The notes under the pieces are model-generated. The model was not told where the DNA came from and ran no database searches. It saw nothing but the letters and a program-made list of their open reading frames with translations. Of a stretch of 64,000 nt of DNA, positions 60,788 to 64,000 are shown one piece after another. The stretch spans positions 1 to 64,000 of the forward strand of contig CAYLRN010000013.1 in assembly GCA_964386385.1 (NCBI GenBank), in the 5' to 3' direction. Both the position numbers and the translations under genes were made by a program. Source of the stretch: RUG572 sp964386385. Lineage in GTDB: Bacteria > Verrucomicrobiota > Kiritimatiellia > RFP12 > UBA1067. The number at the start of each line of letters is the position of its first letter. The stretch's first letter is position 1.

Positions 60788-63700
60788 TGCCATTCTCCTT
60801 TGGGGACTTCTTTTATTCGCCTGAACTTCTTGAAAAAGAATTGCTCGAAATACACGTATTTCTCGCCCTTGACGATTGCGCAGGCATTCCAGGCGTGGTT
60901 GTCCGCGTTCGCCTTCATCCATGCGTCCACGTCGCCCATCGGCGCGCGATTTCCGGCCCAAGACCGCGCGATCCGCGCCGGCGCCCCGCCCGCGTCGCCC
61001 GGGGCGGAGTAGGCGTAGCCAAGAAGAATGCCGGGTCCGACGCTCTCCCACTTCTTTCCGGGAGACATGGCGTGTTCCACCGGGTCTGAGTAGTTGCCGT
61101 TGCAGTCGTTCACGTCAAGCACGGAGCAGCCCGCCAGTATCGCCACGTCAAGGTCACGGTCCCACCATCCCTTCGCCATCGAGGGCGTGAAGTGTCCCTG
61201 CAGGTCTCCGCTTCCGTGCGCTCCATGCCCGGAGAAGTAGAAGAAGTCCGCCTGGTTCATGACCTGCCGCTTCCGCGAGCGGACGCCGCCATATTCCGCA
61301 TACACGATTTCCCGCCCCGCCGCCTTGAAGTACGATTCGGACGGCGCGGAGTTCGGCGGCGTTGATTCCAGCGTCAGGGAGGAGTCTGTACTGGCCCGCC
61401 CCCGGTTTTCGAGGGCGAGCTCCGCGAACGCCTCGCTGTCGGACAGGTCCTGCCCCGAACCCGCCGACAGGTCTGCCATGTCCATCCACGCCATCTCGTC
61501 CACGCCGTCGTCGTCCTTCGTCGGAAGGAGTCCGAGCTCGGCCAGCTGCGCGCGGGTGCGCGAGACGCGGATCTCCGAACGGTCACCGAACTGCATGAAG
61601 TCGGACTCTGAAAGCGGTATCGCGGCCGACGCCGGGCAGGTCCCCGACGTCGAGACGAGGAGGTTGCTCCCAAACGCGCGGCGGCAGAGGTCGAACGCGT
61701 CCACCGCCGGCGTGATGCACACGCGGACCCGCAGGTCCTCGTCGTCGAGGAGGACGCGGGACTCGTCGAGTTCCTCCCATCCGTCGCCGTCGGGACCGCA
61801 TATCCGCACTTCGCACCTGTACACGCGCAGGGTGGCCTCAAGTCCCTCCGCCACGTTCCCGCCCCCGCCGAGGCCGGCGTTCTTGTGGACGTGCGCAGTC
61901 AGCAGTCCGTCCGCGTTCTCCGCCAGCCACCGCCGCCCGACGACGGTCTCGTTGCCGGACAGCCGCCCCGACGAGTAGTTCCCGTACGACGCCGTGGACG
62001 GAAGCCCGCCCACCTTCGCCTGCCAGCAGTACCAGTCCGGGTCCGTGTGCCCGTCGGAGTTCAGCCACTCCATCGTCAGCCGGTAGGAGTCGCCCTTGCG
62101 CAGGACGAGCAGCCGCTCGTTCGAGACTCCGGGCGAGGCCATCGACACGGAGCGCGTCGAGCCTTTCTCGCCCGGCCCCAGTCCCGCGACGTCCATGCGC
62201 CAGGCCGCGTAGTCGCCGTAGACGTTGAACAGGAATCCGCGATATGGGTAGCCCGGCGCCGGGCGTCCCGCGTCGGAGGCGTCCGCCGGGTCCGCGCCGT
62301 CGAGAATCTCCGCGCGGTCGGAGACGCCGTCGCCGTCCGTGTCCGGCCTGCGCGGGTCGGTGCCGAGCAGCCGCTCGTCGTGGTTGCAGAGGCCGTCGCC
62401 GTCGACGTCCCCCGACGCGCCGTCGACTCCGTCCTCGGAGAACGGGTCGAAGCCGTTGTCCAGCTCCCAGCCGTCGGGGAGCCCGTCGCCGTCCGTGTCG
62501 GCGGCCTTCGGATTGAGGCCGAGCTCCAGCTCCCTGCCGTCGTCCACGCCGTCGCCGTCGGTGTCGGCGCTCGTCGGCGAAGTGCCGAGGACGCGCGCCT
62601 CGTACCGGTCGGAGAGCCCGTCGCCGTCCGTGTCGGCCTTCGCGGAGTCCGTGCCGAGTCCGAGGTGGAACTCCAGCGTCGTCCGGGGCGGAATCGGCCC
62701 CGACTCCGAGAAGTCGTACGTCAGGTGGTAGTAGCCGTCGGCTGTCACGACCTTCGTGTTCTGGACGCCCACGACGGCGTTCGACCCGTCGAGCGCAAAG
62801 TCGCCTTCAAGGTGGCTGACGCGCAGGACGTCGCCGGTGCCAGGCGGGACGACGACCTGGTACGTCAGGCGCGCGTCGGACGACGACGAGCGCCTGACCC
62901 TGCCGAACTCGACGACGAACGAGCCGTCCGCCGCCGTGCCGTGGCGGATGGACGAGTCTGCGTCGCCCTCGGCGAGGCACGAATCGCACCAGTACGGCGC
63001 GACCATCAGGCTGCCGCTGTTGGCGACGTCGAGGTTCAGCGGACGCGGGCCGGGCGGGAAGACCCAGCCGTGGAAGTCGCCGGGCGCGCTGAACGCCACA
63101 TACCCCGTCTCGTAGGCGACCAACGTCGTGAGCCTGCGTCCGCAGACGACGTGCTCCGAGGCGATCGGCGCGAAGACCTTGGCGCAGCTCCAGCTGGATA
63201 TGCCCTCCGTCTGCGCCGGCGGAACGTGGCGCAGCGTCTCGAAGCCGGACGTGTCGTGCCACTCGAAGTCCGCCGCGACGGAGATCCATCCGGTCTCATC
63301 CATGTCGGGAATCCCGTCGCCGTCCGTGTCCGTTGCCTCCGCCGCCTCCCCTGCGGTGCGCGCGGAGAGGCGGAAGAACGCCGCGCCGCCGCGCAGTTCA
63401 TCGGGCAGTCCGTCGTCCGGCAGCGCGAAGGCCGCCACGTTCGAGACGGCGGCGGAGACGTCCATCCGCGCAACGCGCCGCCAGTCCGCCGCCGCCGGGG
63501 CCGCACCCGCCAGCAGGTCGACCGACCCGCCCGCGAACGACGCCCCCTCCGGCCACGCGAAGGAGAGGACGGTCGACCCGCCGGACCTTTCGATCCCGGT
63601 GAAGCGAAGCCCCGTCGCGGAATCCGCGACGGCGGAGGACGCCGACGCGGATTCGGAAGAGAACGCGTTTTCGTCCGCAATCGCCGCCGCGCCATCCGCA

Positions 63701-64000
63701 CACGGCGCGACGGGGACGTCGCGCCCTACCGAAATGCCATTCGTCTGCCCGTTCGGCAGGGCGGGGCGTCCCGCCCCGCCGTCATCCGCCACGCAGACGG
63801 CGTTCGTCGCGGACAGGGCGGCGTTCTTCGTGCCGCCGTGGTGGACGGCGGCGAGCGGCCACCACGCCGCCGAAAGGGCGACGGCGTTCGCGTCATTAGA
63901 TGGAAACGGCGTCGGCATATTCTTGTTTTCCACTATCTCGTCGATAGCAGTTTTTCGACAAGGCAATGAATCTCCGTCTGGATTGTCGCCGAGTTCCGCG
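60784..64000 (-). CDS. Large surface or secreted protein with TSP3 repeats and caspase-like His/Cys dyad, 5' end possibly outside the window
   Basis: The frame is open to the window edge; possible starts inside are TTG 63966 and ATG 63918. The N-terminal ~60 codons contain two copies of the dispersed palindrome. A beta-rich region follows. Calcium-type thrombospondin-3 repeats lie at about 62,270-62,660 (DTDGDGLSD, DTDGDGVDDG, DVDGDGLCN). A C-terminal domain follows with FFYFSGHGAHG (His codon 61225-61227) and, 33 residues on, VAILAGCSVLDV (Cys codon 61126-61128). That spacing and strand context fit clan CD (caspase/gingipain/CHAT-like) peptidases. The gene ends in a 45-residue basic-aromatic tail (YVYFEQFFFKKFRRIK) that is duplicated downstream. 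Confidence 0.75.
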   Translation of the reverse strand, partial: AELGDNPDGDSLPCRKTAIDEIVENKNMPTPFPSNDANAVALSAAWWPLAAVHHGGTKNAALSATNAVCVADDGGAGRPALPNGQTNGISVGRDVPVAPCADGAAAIADENAFSSESASASSAVADSATGLRFTGIERSGGSTVLSFAWPEGASFAGGSVDLLAGAAPAAADWRRVARMDVSAAVSNVAAFALPDDGLPDELRGGAAFFRLSARTAGEAAEATDTDGDGIPDMDETGWISVAADFEWHDTSGFETLRHVPPAQTEGISSWSCAKVFAPIASEHVVCGRRLTTLVAYETGYVAFSAPGDFHGWVFPPGPRPLNLDVANSGSLMVAPYWCDSCLAEGDADSSIRHGTAADGSFVVEFGRVRRSSSSDARLTYQVVVPPGTGDVLRVSHLEGDFALDGSNAVVGVQNTKVVTADGYYHLTYDFSESGPIPPRTTLEFHLGLGTDSAKADTDGDGLSDRYEARVLGTSPTSADTDGDGVDDGRELELGLNPKAADTDGDGLPDGWELDNGFDPFSEDGVDGASGDVDGDGLCNHDERLLGTDPRRPDTDGDGVSDRAEILDGADPADASDAGRPAPGYPYRGFLFNVYGDYAAWRMDVAGLGPGEKGSTRSVSMASPGVSNERLLVLRKGDSYRLTMEWLNSDGHTDPDWYCWQAKVGGLPSTASYGNYSSGRLSGNETVVGRRWLAENADGLLTAHVHKNAGLGGGGNVAEGLEATLRVYRCEVRICGPDGDGWEELDESRVLLDDEDLRVRVCITPAVDAFDLCRRAFGSNLLVSTSGTCPASAAIPLSESDFMQFGDRSEIRVSRTRAQLAELGLLPTKDDDGVDEMAWMDMADLSAGSGQDLSDSEAFAELALENRGRASTDSSLTLESTPPNSAPSESYFKAAGREIVYAEYGGVRSRKRQVMNQADFFYFSGHGAHGSGDLQGHFTPSMAKGWWDRDLDVAILAGCSVLDVNDCNGNYSDPVEHAMSPGKKWESVGPGILLGYAYSAPGDAGGAPARIARSWAGNRAPMGDVDAWMKANADNHAWNACAIVKGEKYVYFEQFFFKKFRRIKEVPKGEWQ
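63703..63731 (-). repeat. Dispersed palindromic repeat, copy D (inside a coding frame)
   Basis: On the minus strand it reads CGGTAGGGCGCGACG and then TCCCCGTCGCGCCG, copy A with one added C in the centre. It encodes part of the N-terminus of the caspase-like protein. Confidence 0.75.
63755..63781 (+). repeat. Dispersed palindromic repeat, copy E (inside a coding frame)
   Basis: GGCAGGGCGGGGCGTCCCGC followed by CCCGCC, with arms GGCGGGGC/GCCCCGCC related to copy C. It lies 23 bases from copy D in the opposite orientation. Confidence 0.75.

Noticed and set aside
62270..62660. Tandem repeat of GTCGCCGTCC-like units considered as a CRISPR or DNA repeat
   Set aside because: The units are irregularly spaced and encode DTDGDG calcium-binding repeats in a long frame. 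They are protein repeats, not a DNA array.
61885..63969. 694-codon plus-strand frame opposite the caspase-like gene
   Set aside because: It is antisense to DTDGDG-type repeats, giving low-complexity Val/Arg-rich sequence. The minus strand carries recognisable domains.

Overview
This GC-rich window reads as a chromosome segment of a fermentative, carbohydrate-degrading bacterium of the PVC group, most like Kiritimatiellota/Verrucomicrobiota. That placement is an inference. It rests on the mix of large secreted glycosidases, a Gfo/Idh/MocA protein with a twin-arginine leader, LamG and thrombospondin-type-3 proteins, a full peptidoglycan (dcw) start, type IV pilus ATPases and a glycyl-radical pyruvate formate-lyase. 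No rRNA, tRNA or CRISPR array was seen.

Layout. 0.3-3.5 kb (minus): a 3D-domain protein, a ureide/sugar-type permease and the adk-map pair. 3.5-7.6 kb (minus): a giant GH42-like glycosidase with an embedded GH2-type jelly roll. 7.8-10.0 kb (plus): pflB, closed by a bidirectional terminator. 10.1-16.7 kb (minus): an overlapping operon of ybgC, trmB, queC, queD, queE, pyrC, a purine nucleoside phosphorylase and a metallophosphatase, which joins preQ0/queuosine synthesis to nucleotide metabolism. 16.7-20.8 kb (minus): GH78 rhamnosidase, SNase-like protein and Gfo/Idh/MocA protein. 20.9-26.1 kb (minus): mraZ-rsmH-ftsL-ftsI-murE plus a lipoprotein, with murE lacking its N-terminal domain. 26.3-31.1 kb (minus): a sialidase-fold protein and a four-LamG protein.

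31.2-35.9 kb is a decayed accessory island: a transposase stub, two hsdS specificity fragments in inverted orientation, a tyrosine integrase with its middle deleted, a Fic fragment, an intact winged-helix regulator bracketed by two copies of a long palindrome, and an AAA/DUF4143 ATPase. 35.9-41.9 kb (minus) returns to core genes: metK-kefB-uvrB-uppP, with a structured leader ahead of metK that could be a SAM riboswitch. 42.2-46.7 kb (plus): pilB-pilT-pilB. 46.9-51.0 kb (minus): parE-parC. 51.2-54.7 kb (minus): an AT-richer type II restriction-modification island. 55.0-59.9 kb (minus): a two-module glycosidase and an enolase-superfamily sugar-acid dehydratase. 60.0-64.0 kb (minus): a large secreted protein with TSP3 repeats and a caspase-like His/Cys dyad, translationally coupled to a small secreted protein, followed by a duplicated copy of the large protein's C-terminal tail.

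The most interesting points are the caspase-like gene and its tail cassette, the metK leader, the decayed phase-variable type I restriction locus, the methyltransferase whose composition changes inside the gene, an octamer repeat after two stop codons that puts stops in every frame, a dispersed palindrome family, and several promoters whose -10 box lies so close to the start codon that leaderless transcripts are expected. All calls come from reading the sequence; no database search was run. A few base positions inside long GC runs may be off by one.
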